Source: Hypsibius dujardini
Taxonomy: Eukaryota; Tardigrada; Eutardigrada; Parachela; Hypsibiidae
Reading direction: 5' to 3'
Length of the DNA: 23,160 nt
Assembly: GCA_001579985.1 (NCBI GenBank)
Contig: LRSR01008472.1
Location: 1 to 23,160 of the forward strand
In this document: one piece after another, positions 8,556-17,783 of the stretch
How positions within the stretch are numbered: the first letter of the stretch is position 1
Layout: every line of letters starts with the position of its first letter
Made by a program: the position numbers and the translations under genes
Notes under the pieces: model-generated
What the model saw: only the letters and a program-made list of their open reading frames with translations
Told to the model about the DNA's origin: nothing
Database searches by the model: none

Positions 8556-10846
8556 CTGTCTGTCTGTCCGTCTGTCTGTCTGTCTGCCTCTGTACCTCGG
8601 CATCCATGTACGTCAATTGGGCACAACTTCGGATCCGGCCACGTGTTATGCGGTATCCCAAATCTTCCCCAGAAGGCGAAAATGTATGAACAACGGAGAC
8701 GACTCGCCGCTCTTCATGCCTGATCAGCGAGCACTGTTCCATCAGCGCTCGCGGCATCATATGCACGACCTGCGCGAACGACCGACAAAAGGGAAGTTGA
8801 CTAAGCATGTACCGTTCGCAATGAAAGTTCAGTGGTTGACGCTCATTCCGATCTTACCTTGTCTAACATGTAAACGCTCGAGCCCCTTCCGCGAAGATCG
8901 CGGTCCAAATCTGAACCCGCTTCAACAAAGGATGTGACGTCCGCTATGTGGACGCCAATTTCGAGAGTACCGTCAGTTAAGACTTTATAAGACACTGCAT
9001 CGTCAAGGTCGCTGGCTCCCGGCGGGTCTATGGTGAAGACTAATTGGTCGCGAAAATCTTCAAAGCTACTTTTTGCCTAAACGAAAGCCATCCGAGACAT
9101 TTCTCTCAATACGTTTGCATACTTTGATTCTAACGAATCGATTAACTGTTACCTCTGCTACATGTCTGGCAGCTGCCTTCTCAATGACGTCCTGGACTTG
9201 GTTCGCCGGAAACTGCACCCGTTGGATTCCATTTTCAACCAAGATGTTCTCGGTATGACACATCGCCAATCCGGCACTTCTGTCGTTGATGCCGGTGATT
9301 TGACTGTGAAAAGAACAACCCGTACAGAATTTTCGTGCTTCGAAAGTTGAGACAAGACGGCAACTTGCCCCAAGTGTATGGTGGTCCCGGATTCGGGACC
9401 CGTAAATGTGGCGTAAAACAGCTCGTGCTCCAGATCGACATCCGCGGTGTCGCGCAATCGATTGCGGATCGCTGAAGATCAATGACTACACGTATACCTC
9501 TCGACGAGTGCAGTACATCACTGGACATGTGATTTGACCCATTGGGCGGAATGCTTGCTCACCGAGTACAGATAGAAGCACTTTATACTGATTACTGTTA
9601 CTGATTCGAGCACAATCGTACCGGTACACTGTTCTTGCTGTTGTTAAATCTTGTGAATCACAGTATAAAAATAAATAAAAATATTGCTGTTGCCATTTAT
9701 TAGTATACAGTTGTCTTTGCCAGAAATCTTTAAGATCCGAACACGTTTAAAAAAACTGCGAAACCACCATACCATGTTATTGTAGCTTGACGGAGTGTTT
9801 GACGTACTATTATGGTCTTAAATTTTGGTTTAGTAAAACTGTTTATCACATGCGTATTTGAAATCAATTCAAACTGGAGCAGTGTGGGCGGGGTTCTTAT
9901 TGGCCCACTATAACTATGACACCCTTGTCTGGATTTTATGTTCTATCTATTTCGTGACCCTTTACAGTACGAAAAACAGTAATTATTTTTATGCGGATGA
10001 TATTTTGTTATTAGCGGAATATAATTCGATCATTCGGAAAACTAATAGATATAAAATCGTTCTCATTATAGCGGGATAAAGGGCTCTATTATAGGGGTCT
10101 TACTGGCTACAGTATATCGAAGATGCCTGACCAGTCAGTCCTGCATAGTTAACAAATGTGATTGGTCTTACCTTCGGGGACGTCTCCTAGACGGATTTCC
10201 GCGCGAGGCATTCGAGGATCGATTGGCTTCAATACAAACGCGGTGTCATTCCAGTTCACGGCGTTTTGTTGCATTTCAACCACAAGGCCCACAAAGTTGC
10301 GATTTCCCTCTTTTGACATTATGGACACAACCTGTGCATAAACAGCAACCAAGAGCGTGTCTCACACAACGATTCAATAATCGTATACCGTACCCGTTAT
10401 GTATATAGTATAAGTACAACTCTTACCTTGCCAGTTCTCTGGAGCCATTCCGGAAGGATTTGAGCAGCATCCATACAGCGATTAACCACGTCCATCCAGA
10501 CACGGCCTGGTGACTCCACCACTTCGTAGAGGTCTCTCCCGCGGTTGATGGTACTGCGAGCGGGAGGTCGTTTGTTCTTTTGGAGGAACTCAATGTCTTG
10601 AGCACTGACACAGTCCCCGAGATCTGGTATTTTTAGGAAGGCCTGGACCTCTTCGATTGCTTCCAATCGAATCTACATGAAACAGACACCCTGATGGTCG
10701 CAAAAATACTGCACGAAATATACCGAATACTAGCAGTAATATGGGTGTACCTTCCATTGGTCTTGAGGGTGCACCTCCACCATGACTAAATCGCCATTCA
10801 TAGCCACATCTCGGTCACGCGAACCGTCAATGTTTATGTCGTTTTC
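6479..10846 (-). CDS. Gene A exons 9-19: RNB exoribonuclease domain (RNase II/DIS3 family)
   Basis: Exon 9 (10846-10751) opens ENDINIDGSRDRDVAMNGD, like the cold-shock-type front end of DIS3/HELZ2 RNB proteins. Exons 10-13 continue that region (DPRMPRAEI; TENILVENGI; VQFPANQV). Exon 14 (9076-8858) has the catalytic signature TIDPPGASDLDDAV with all four acidic residues, then GVHIADVTSFV. Exon 15 (8769-8596) has MMPRALMEQCSL and ends SCAQLTYMDAE. Exons 16-18 are short and mostly helical (ICEAIVSVNRIAQILRAKR; QLIEELALLTN). Exon 19 (7240-6479) has FALLRRQQPP, YTHMTSPIRRYADIWVHRLL with the catalytic Arg, and an S1-like tail ending NVRLIK. Magnesium-dependent 3'-5' hydrolysis of RNA is the family activity. 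The join between exons 12 and 13 relies on a 65-base GC-AG intron, without which the frame breaks. Confidence 0.9.
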
Positions 10847-13800
10847 CTGATACAATATAGCAAGTCAAATTATGGAATGATTTCGATCAACAGTGAAAGA
10901 ACTGCGCAGTCCAACGAACCTTTCCTTGCACTCGAACATATGCCTGCCCGGGGGAAAGAGCATTCACCGTCATCATCCCCATTTCGACTACCACCGGATA
11001 TTGCTCAATGATCTCTTTCCAATGCTTCTTTTCCGCGGCCTCGAGTAGCTCGCGGTTACCTACGATAACTAGTCCCTTCTTTGCGCGAGTCAGCGCCACC
11101 GTCATTCGTCGCACTTCATCCAGAAATCCCACCGCCCCGCCACTAGCTTTGCCGGAACGAACACAAGAGAGAAGAATGTAATCCATTTCGCCGCCTTGGA
11201 AATGATCCACTGTGTCTACCACCAGACCCTATCACAAATAATCAATGCTGTATAACGCTTCACGACCAACTCACAGGCAGAGTGACATACCGATAGACAG
11301 ATTGACAACGAGACAGGCAGGCAGGCAAGCAGACAAACAGACAGGCAAACAGGCAGACAGGCAGGCAAACAGGCAAACAGGCAAAAATACAGAGAGGTAG
11401 ACAATCAGGCAGGCAGACAGTCAAACAAACAGACAGACAGATTTGGCACACTTACCTCTTTTACAAATTCCGCCAAAATGTCGTCCCGCAGAAAGGCTTT
11501 TTGCGCGCTGTAAAATGTGATAACCCCAATGTCTTTTGGCGCCACTTTTTGCCGGACCAGTTCCATAATAACTCTCAGGATGATGTCCGCTTCCTGTCTA
11601 TTGATGTATGACACACCATCTGCAACGGTCTGGTGCGCTTTAGCCGAGTCGATCCATATGACCTGGCTACGACGACCGGAGCCGGGTCTCGGGTGAATGA
11701 AACTCAACTTGTTGCAGTGCCTCAACTGGCAGACACTCAATTCGGTCTTGAGCCGTTCGTCGTAAATGACCCTCGAGACCGGGTCACAGATGGTCTTATG
11801 CATACGGTACTGCATTTCGAGCATGACGCGTGGCACCTGTTTCAGGTGTATCATCCTCTCGAAAATGGATATGACCAAATTGCTGTGATCCAATTCCGGA
11901 AATCGAATGTTCTTTGGAACGGCCAATTGGCGTTCATCTCCAATTAACACAACTCTAGTACGAGCTTTGGTGATGGCAATTAAGGCATCCAATTCGGACG
12001 CTTGTGTTGCCTCATCAATGAAGACGTCCGAAAAGGAAACGCCTTTCAAATTTCCGCATCCAGCCGCCTAATAAAAACAGGAGGGAAATTCAGTAATTAA
12101 ATAAAGTATTAATCAAAGCGTTTACTTATATATATTTTAAAGTATTACAAGTATTTCTCAATTATATATACGCGAGTGAATTTAACCAGACATGTGTTAT
12201 TCATTATATATATTTTAATTACTGGATTAGGATAAAGAGTTCACTTAAGGTATTCCTATACATAACGATGTATATGAATACATATGAGTTTAGCTATATA
12301 AATCTTGCTCAATTAGAAATAGCTGAATTAATTTTAAGTATATCAAAATGATATTTGTACAGTACATGAATGAATTAATCTAACGCTTAACTATAAATTT
12401 ACAGCTTACGTTGCAAGTTGTGCAGATGATGTCGCAGTGTTTGATCAGCTTGCGTGCTTCGTCATTCCAGGCCATCCGATAAGCTTCCTCATCCTTCTTC
12501 GGATCCATGTTTCGCAGCTCATGTTGTACCCTGTAGTGGAGCGTCAGCTTCAGCGACGCCTCACTAACCGTTCTGGCCTGATCTTTGCGTGAACTAATCC
12601 GTAGGACCGTAAGACGGAAATCTTCCGCCAATCGTAACGCAATGTTATCCGTGGGAACGTTACTGGGCGCACAGCAGAGAACCTTGGGTCTCCGTCCGCC
12701 TGAGCGTTGTTCAAATACGTTCCGGACAATGGCCGCCAATGTATGAGTCTTCCCTGTGCCTGGAGGGCCCTAATAAAACTCGCAAAAGTTAGAACTTGGA
12801 CCCTCTAAATAAGATAATTTTAAACTGAATGATTTATTGTGCTACATTTTATCATAGTGTTTGTTAAGAATAAAGGGGGATTTTTAAAAAAAATGTAATA
12901 TGAAGAGATTTGGTTAGAAACGGGAGCCAAGAATTTTTTTTTATGACAAAGGTATTGTCTTTTTTGGAAGTTGGTTTAAACAGATTGCCGTTTCGATTTA
13001 GTTTCGCAATCAAGTCCCAACCAAATATTCAGAAACATCCCCGTTCATGTAAATTTTCATTATTAAATATATAGGCGAGACATAATGCTAACAGTACTGT
13101 ATAGTGTATTCACAAAAGAAACTGAAGTCTTAATTAGCCAAGTGTATATTTTGGAGGTGAAAATAATATCTTTGCTCTCGTACCTGTATAAGTGAAATCG
13201 GCGTGGATAGAGCCATGCGCACCGCATGCTTCTGGTACCAATTGAGGGTCTGTTTCGAGGGAGCCAGCCACCGCGGAGAATCACAAGGGTCTCTCCAGTC
13301 GTGCTCATAACTCGGCAGTAGTTCACCCTCACGCGTGCCCAAGATGGACCGAAAAATATGGTTTTGAAATCGGTGAAAGCTGGTGTTTGTAGTAAAGTGT
13401 TCCAATGCATCTAATTGCCGTTCGTATCGCGTATCTTCATAGGCAATATGAATACCAAAAGGACCATTAAGGTCTTCCTCCTGTATCTGATTGTCCTCTG
13501 AATCAACTCGAAAAATCATTGTATCCTTCCGGTTGCGGATACTGATAATATGAACGGGAACAGGGGCGTCCAGACCTGCTACCAGTAGTTGAACCGTTTT
13601 GCCTTCCTGGGACAATTGCTGTAGCTCCTTTTTATGGATCTCCGCGGTCGACTCAAAGTCCAGCCAGTTGATGGGTGCGTCATCTTCCCTGTTCCAGTCG
13701 ATGAGTGTGATGGTCTGTGACACCATTTTATCCACATACAACAGGTCGCGAAAGTGTTCGTTGTACTCGCGCTCGTTCATAAAACTATAAACTGGAGCAC

Positions 13801-16485
13801 TTAAAACTGCCGGCTGAAAAAAACAGAAGCAATTTCAATGGCATTTCCGCTTGTTAAAACGTCGACAACAAAAAGTTATGTGTTTGCTATAGCTTCTCAA
13901 AAGGTTCAGCGTTAATCATGGCAACGTAAACTACGCTAAAACATTAGTTTAAATTTTGTAGTTTAGTTTTTTTTAGTTAAGAGAAATCAATTAAAATTTG
14001 CAGTTACAAACGATCAAGGTGAAGGACCAAATTTTTTTAGCTAACTTTGTTAAATACTAAACTAAAAATGTTGAATCATGCAAATTAAGCTAAAAATCCT
14101 TAACACGAGCAAAACGTTTGGTATAAAACTAATTACCGCACTAATTTTACATTCTACCATCAATACGTACCCTGTTTAACAGCGCAGCAAGGCCGCAGTT
14201 GTTAAAAAACCACGCCCGTTCCTGGGCATTAATATCCTTTCTTGATATCAGATTATAACCCTTCTGGTCCGATTCGGTAGGGACCTACACAAAAAGAACA
14301 ATTCTGGTGCTTTATATGAAAGACAATGGGGTCCGTCATTGTCTTAACAAATTTCCAGATCGGCTAAAAATGATCATCACTCATAGGCAATTAATGTACC
14401 AAGGCTAGTCTCAGACTTAAGTGCTTATAAGTCGGATGAGAACGCTCCACCATGGGAAGAAGTTTCGTCCCGCTGCGATACCGCTTCCACTCAATTTGTC
14501 GTAGCTCGCAGAACCATCCATTCTCTTCACTGCTCCTGTCAGAGTGGTCATTCTCTGTAGGGCTATGAACATGGTCACAAGTCACCGGGCGACACCCGAA
14601 GGTGTAGTATTTTTGGTCGTGTTCGAAAGTTGGCGCCGCCTCTGGTCCGTTGTGGTCTTGCCGGTGGTATACGGCGATTCTATGGTGACGCGATATGCGC
14701 TGGTGACTAATAATGTGACTGCCAACGAAATACGCAATCAGTGAATACGTGTGAATAATTAGCTAGGAATAGCTAAACTTAACTAAACTAAAACAACTAA
14801 AGAATAAAGTTTGATTTTGGAGAATGAGTTGTTAACGTTTGTGAAATATCAACTCAAAGTGTTAGGTAATCTGGAAAGACATTAGCCAAATAACTTGAAT
14901 AGAAAAACTAAACTAAAAGGCTGACTCTGATCTTAATCACGAACTTGACTAAACTAAAAAAAATCCTTAAACACTAATTTACGAAAAAGAAATGAACAAA
15001 TTAATTTCAGTCATTGCCATCCCTTCTGTAGCCGTTCAGCATATAACTCAGATAAAGGAATATATATATAAATAGATGATGTATTACTATAGTATCTACA
15101 TGAGAGGTCTGAAACGAAAATTCCGCGCCGCTCCGCGTAGAGAATATTTTGCGTCGTTCTGCGCCGCGTTTCACAAAACGTATAAAAGTAACATTTAAAA
15201 CTCCTTTACCATTTTAAAAAAAAATTCCCATTCTTTTGAGAAGATAAAAATATTACGACTATATTTTTCTGTCTAGTTCATTAATTCTCACCCTTCCCCG
15301 GCCTGGATGTAATTAAGATTTGTTTCTACGACCGCGTTAGAAAGTTCATGCGGGTTTTAGCTTTAATCTACATATGAAACGTCTGCTGAACCGTGAGACC
15401 ACACCTGTGTTAGATTATGGATTGTGGCCCGACGATTTTAATTAACCAAGTTAGATATGATTGCGAGCACTGATTTGTGCACAATCCTCATAGTTGGGAC
15501 AATACTATCACGTAGCAACTGTGTAGAAATGTACAGACAATATATACAGTACAAAATTGTCTGACTATGTGTGCCTCCAAATCTAAGTTTACTGTTTATG
15601 TTGTCAGGCACAAATATGATTACTGCTGCCGCACTGTGAGTTTGATGAAAACAAATGACTGCGAGGCCTTCTTACATGTGACCAACTCGTAAGATCGTTA
15701 TATTTATATACTTGCCTGTCCAGTTTTCCTGGACTACTCTCTTGTGTGTTGCAGCCGTTGCAGAAATACAGCCAGCAATTGACCTCGCGACATTGGATCA
15801 AGAAAGAGTCACCCTCTTGGCCACAGTAGCTGCAATGCATAAGGGAAAAATCACACATGGCACAACATAATAACGTAATTGTGTATATGCAATTGCAGGG
15901 ATGGCGCAACTAGACTAAAGTAAAAAACTAACCTAAAACTAAACTAAAACTTCTATTTCTTACCTTAGTTCTATTAGTATTTAACAAAACTAAAAGAGTT
16001 AGTTATTAAGACATTAATCAACTAATTTTGACTAAAACTAGTCATAGTGATTAGCCTAGTTAATGAGTTTTAGTTACTAAATAAAAATAAAAAGAACCCT
16101 CAACAAATAATTTTAAGTTGACTAAAAACACTAATTACTTGACTAAAAAAATAAGCAGTTGGTTAATTTTAGTGTTTGCCATCTCTACGCAGATAGAAGT
16201 TCAGAGCCTATAAATTGCGTAAACTTGTGTGTCACAAATACGCTACACTCACAGAGAGAACTAAAAACTGTTTAAATGGGCCTGGTTTGCAATAAAACAT
16301 TAAAGCATGTTTGAGTTCCCTGATGATGTGTGCGATAACTCCTGAACTCCCGATTCATTTACTCGGCCCGGGAAGCCAATGTACCTGCACTGCACAGCGT
16401 CTTCTCGGGGCATTGGTACGGGGTCCATCAGCGTTCTTGGCGATCCTGCACTGCAATGTCGAACTGATGCGCCATCCGGTTCCAT
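6479..16485 (-). CDS. Gene A: UPF1-type CH-domain RNA helicase fused to an RNB (RNase II/DIS3-like) exoribonuclease
   Basis: Nineteen exons join in one frame (high-low): 16485-16385, 15829-15716, 14718-14400, 14284-14171, 13813-13184, 12769-12410, 12067-11456, 11228-10920, 10846-10751, 10672-10427, 10331-10172, 9471-9369, 9303-9153, 9076-8858, 8769-8596, 8475-8346, 8266-8173, 8040-7983, 7240-6479. They total 4752 bases (1584 codons). Order along the protein: CH zinc domain (about residues 30-180), SF1 helicase core (about 217-853), RNB domain with its cold-shock-like front and S1-like tail (about 854-1584). Catalytic motifs of both enzymes are intact, so unwinding and 3'-5' degradation of RNA are the predicted activities. 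HELZ2 also joins UPF1-like helicase and RNB domains, but I know of no CH domain there. The start is the first ATG in frame with the CH exon. The C-terminus is open: exon 19 ends at a donor after a Lys codon, and read-through would add 25 residues before TGA at 6401-6403. Confidence 0.85.
7383..7489. repeat. Hairpin of about 40 bp stem in gene A intron 18 (TA-flanked MITE or pre-miRNA-like)
   Basis: GTGCCGCGTG (7391-7400) pairs perfectly with CACGCGGCAC (7472-7481). Pairing continues inward to 7422/7450 with five mismatches and three G-T pairs over 32 positions. It also extends outward about eight further pairs (ATACTGTA / TATAGTAT). The loop is about 27 bases. TA flanks both ends of the inner inverted repeat, as for Tc1/mariner-type insertions. 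Stem and loop sizes also suit a microRNA precursor. Confidence 0.65.
7577..7941. repeat. Inverted-repeat element in gene A intron 18
   Basis: Arms of about 90 bases (7577-7666 and 7848-7941) are inverted copies with mismatches. Matching strings include AGGTCTG...CCCC and ACTGCCAT at the inner ends and GGGGG(T/A)G..CAACC-like sequence at the outer ends. The centre is an AT-rich stretch of about 180 bases. No open frame is present. A short non-autonomous element is the simplest reading. Confidence 0.6.
8346..8475 (-). CDS. Gene A exon 16, partly built from a tetranucleotide repeat
   Basis: The acceptor is a strong T-run followed by TAG at 8476-8478. The exon opens DIIKKG, matching the conserved EIIDG-like continuation after LTYMDAE in RNB proteins. 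It then runs through TGTCTGTCTGCCTGTCTGTC (read as CLSACLS) before resuming conserved sequence ending ILRAKRLAGG. The repeat part (8436-8457) is the reverse complement of the (TCTG)n microsatellite at 8503-8588 in the preceding intron. The frame holds across the exon: 130 bases, entering in phase 0 and leaving with one base. Confidence 0.75.
8503..8588. repeat. (TCTG)n microsatellite in gene A intron 15
   Basis: About twenty tetranucleotide units with a few CCG and TTT variants. On the gene's strand it reads (CAGA)n and begins within ten bases of the exon 15 donor (GAG|GTACAGAGG). If the intron were retained, the in-frame product would be a run of Arg-Gln-Thr-Asp repeats. Confidence 0.95.
9304..9368 (-). 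other. Gene A intron 12, probable 65-base GC-AG intron
   Basis: The donor reads GG|GCAAGT and the acceptor is TTGTTCTTTTCACAG. Removing exactly these 65 bases joins ESGTTIHLG to QITGIND and restores one frame through TENILVENGI to the end of exon 13. Leaving it in breaks the frame before the catalytic domain. A rival GT donor at 9325-9326 paired with a weak AG at 9249-9250 also restores frame (77 bases) but lacks a pyrimidine tract. Confidence 0.65.
9876..10060 (+). mobile_element. Degenerate reverse-transcriptase fragment in gene A intron 11
   Basis: One frame reads SNWSSVGGVLIGPL, resembling the VRQGGVLSPLL block of LINE reverse transcriptases. About 80 bases on, another frame reads YADDILLLA (tyrosine codon at 9990), the polymerase catalytic box. 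Spacing and order fit, but stops and a frame change intervene, so it is a dead remnant. It lies on the strand opposite to gene A. Confidence 0.5.
10920..14284 (-). CDS. Gene A exons 4-8: UPF1-like superfamily 1 helicase core
   Basis: Exon 4 (14284-14171) encodes the linker after the CH domain (VPTESDQKGY...). Exon 5 (13813-13184) covers the stalk and barrel region and ends with the Q motif (LNWYQKHAV) and SLIQ. Exon 6 (12769-12410) opens exactly at Walker A, GPPGTGKT (about residues 427-434), and includes CAPSN (motif Ia) and ends in ICTTCN. Exon 7 (12067-11456) carries Walker B/DEAD-like DEATQ (about 564-568), VLIGDERQL (motif III), LEMQYRMH (motif IV) and GVITFYSAQK. Exon 8 (11228-10920) carries VDTVDHFQGGEMDYILLSCV (motif V) and VALTRAKKG (motif VI). 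All core ATPase residues look intact. All four internal introns here are phase 0 with good sites. Intron 7 (11229-11455) holds a tetranucleotide repeat. Confidence 0.93.
11271..11443. repeat. Imperfect (CAGG/CAGA)n repeat in gene A intron 7
   Basis: Nearly the whole 227-base intron is made of CAGG, CAGA and CAAA units. On the gene's strand it reads (TGTC/TGCC)n, complementary to the repeat in intron 15. Confidence 0.9.
13925..14110. repeat. ACTAAA/TTTAGT-rich block in gene A intron 4
   Basis: Dense ACTAAA, CTAAAAAT and TTTAGTT motifs in both orientations. The string CTAAAAATCCTTAACAC resembles CTAAAAAAAATCCTTAAACA in the block at 14760-15000, suggesting diverged copies of one dispersed AT-rich repeat. 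Confidence 0.5.
14400..16485 (-). CDS. Gene A exons 1-3: UPF1-type CH (Cys/His) zinc-binding domain
   Basis: Exon 1 (16485-16385) ends in a Cys codon plus AG, and exon 2 (15829-15716) begins with C. Splicing therefore creates Ser and the string CSYCG, the hallmark start of the UPF1 CH domain. Exon 2 continues with a third Cys and a YFCNGC segment. Exon 3 (14718-14400) opens SHIISHQRISRHHRIAVYH, aligning with the SHIVNHLVRAKC region of UPF1, followed by FGCRPVTCDH and a WFCELRQIEW segment like the second zinc site. In UPF1 this domain binds UPF2 and restrains the helicase. Some UPF1 zinc ligands appear replaced: His where UPF1 has the Cys of RAKC, and one Cys missing near the end. Exon 2 ends at a GC donor. 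Exon 3 joins exon 4 as LAL|VPTESD, like LVKIPSE of UPF1. Confidence 0.85.
14760..15000. repeat. ACTAAA-rich block in gene A intron 2
   Basis: Contains many AACTAAACTAAAA motifs and the ATCCTTAAACACTAATTTA end also seen, in variant form, in intron 4. Same dispersed AT-rich family as at 13925-14110 and 15905-16170. Confidence 0.5.
15905..16170. repeat. ACTAAA-rich block in gene A intron 1
   Basis: ACTAAAACTAAACTAAAAC and TTGACTAAAA motifs fill the block. The matching intron of gene B (468-636) is only 169 bases and lacks it, so this block probably entered gene A after the duplication. Confidence 0.55.
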
Positions 16486-16494
16486 CGGTCTCAA

Positions 16495-17065
16495 CGATCA
16501 ATATAGCCCTGGAAGCACAGGACCGGAATGGGCAATTTCAAGTGTCGTTAATAATCTACGCTGGACATTTATGCTACCAAAAGAGATGGCTGGATTCACA
16601 TGATGCTACCGAGGAAGGGGAATCTCTGTTGAAAACTGTAAAGACCTACACACTGTTCGGACTGAACGGTGCTGTAATGCGTTATATGTAGCAAGAGATG
16701 TAGTGCCGATGTAATCGCAGGATGACATGCAAAAGCTACCCCATTTTGCATTCGTTTTAACACATCGAATTGAACTACCTGTAGCCTTTCACCCCTTATT
16801 TATGCACGTGGCTCGCTGTGATCGGTTGCTGTTCTCCGGCTGTTTTTCCTTGAAATAAGCCTCTGCTACCAACAGGTTGTTGTGTCTAGTGTGTAGTGGG
16901 TCGCTCCGCCCACGGTAAAGACCCGACAGAAAGTTCGAGTGGGTGTATACTGTGTATTACTGGTAGGGAAGGGATATATCTACAGACGTACACGATACCA
17001 ATATGGGGCAGCTCAAGTTTTGCATACCAAACCGATGCGTCAGCACAGGCCACAATCTACTGCAC
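16495..17065 (-). promoter_or_regulatory. Upstream region of gene A, homologous to 762-1290
   Basis: This is the counterpart of the gene B flank described at 762-1290. The shared blocks lie in the same order and at similar distances from exon 1, as expected from a tandem duplication that carried the 5' flank along. The most conserved blocks (about 16715-16785 and 16890-17060) are candidates for shared control elements. There is no convincing coding sequence. Confidence 0.55.
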
Positions 17066-17705
17066 GCAACGTCGTGTATGACATCGATATGGACAGTGCG
17101 GAGATGATATCGGTGCTTCGAATGACAAACTGTCAAAGATTGGGCGTGAGGGGAGGGGGCTAAATCTTGGTGCTAAGGGTTGAGGTCTAAGTGCACCGGT
17201 ACTCTCATGGGTGACCTTGATATTCGACAATAAATGAATTTCCTGAAGGAGTATGCGACCGCAATCCGAATTGTTGTTCAACTGTACTAATCAGTGGCGT
17301 CTCGATAAGGGGCCAAGAACCCAAGAGCCCCCGAATCCGATGGCTCTGGAGAACTGGTCTCAAATCTGGCTAGATACCGATTCAGGCATATTGGCTCTTC
17401 ATGCACTCCATTATTAAGGATTCTTTGCAAGCTGACCTGAAGACCCATACGATAGGGTACGTTGTTAAGGATTCTAGTCCTCTTCGCCAAAGGTCTACTT
17501 TTTCGGCATGCCCGGCCTCAGGACAAGGTTTGGCCATCCCTTAGCTCTGTCTCAGAACATCCCTGTGTATATTATATATATATATTTTATAATTTATATT
17601 GTATTATCCTTTCGTTAAAGTATTACTTACATTATTAAATACTATTACATATTATTATTATAGTATTATATATATTATTATTATATTATTACATATTTCA
17701 CAGTA
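17066..17705. other. Spacer without a recognised gene; AT tract at its end
   Basis: No domain or splice structure was recognised at 17066-17560. The stretch 17566-17705 is almost pure A/T with ATTATTATT and TATATA runs. Confidence 0.4.
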
Positions 17706-17783
17706 TTACATATACTGCCATAGAATTCGTCTAGGTGTGGGTTTGAAAAGATACATCGAGGAGAGGTCTTATTACGCATCGGC

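Noticed and set aside
8485-8937. Plus-strand open frame of 150 codons starting in the (TCTG)n repeat
   Set aside because: The start is microsatellite and the rest is the antisense of RNB exons 14-15.
9235-9528. Minus-strand open frame of 97 codons overlapping exons 12-13
   Set aside because: It is the wrong frame relative to the RNB alignment and has no domain match; the spliced model explains this stretch.
11271-11443. Possible CRISPR-like array
   Set aside because: Units are four-base microsatellite steps without spacers, inside a eukaryotic intron.
11633-11947. Plus-strand open frame of 104 codons
   Set aside because: Antisense shadow of helicase exon 7.
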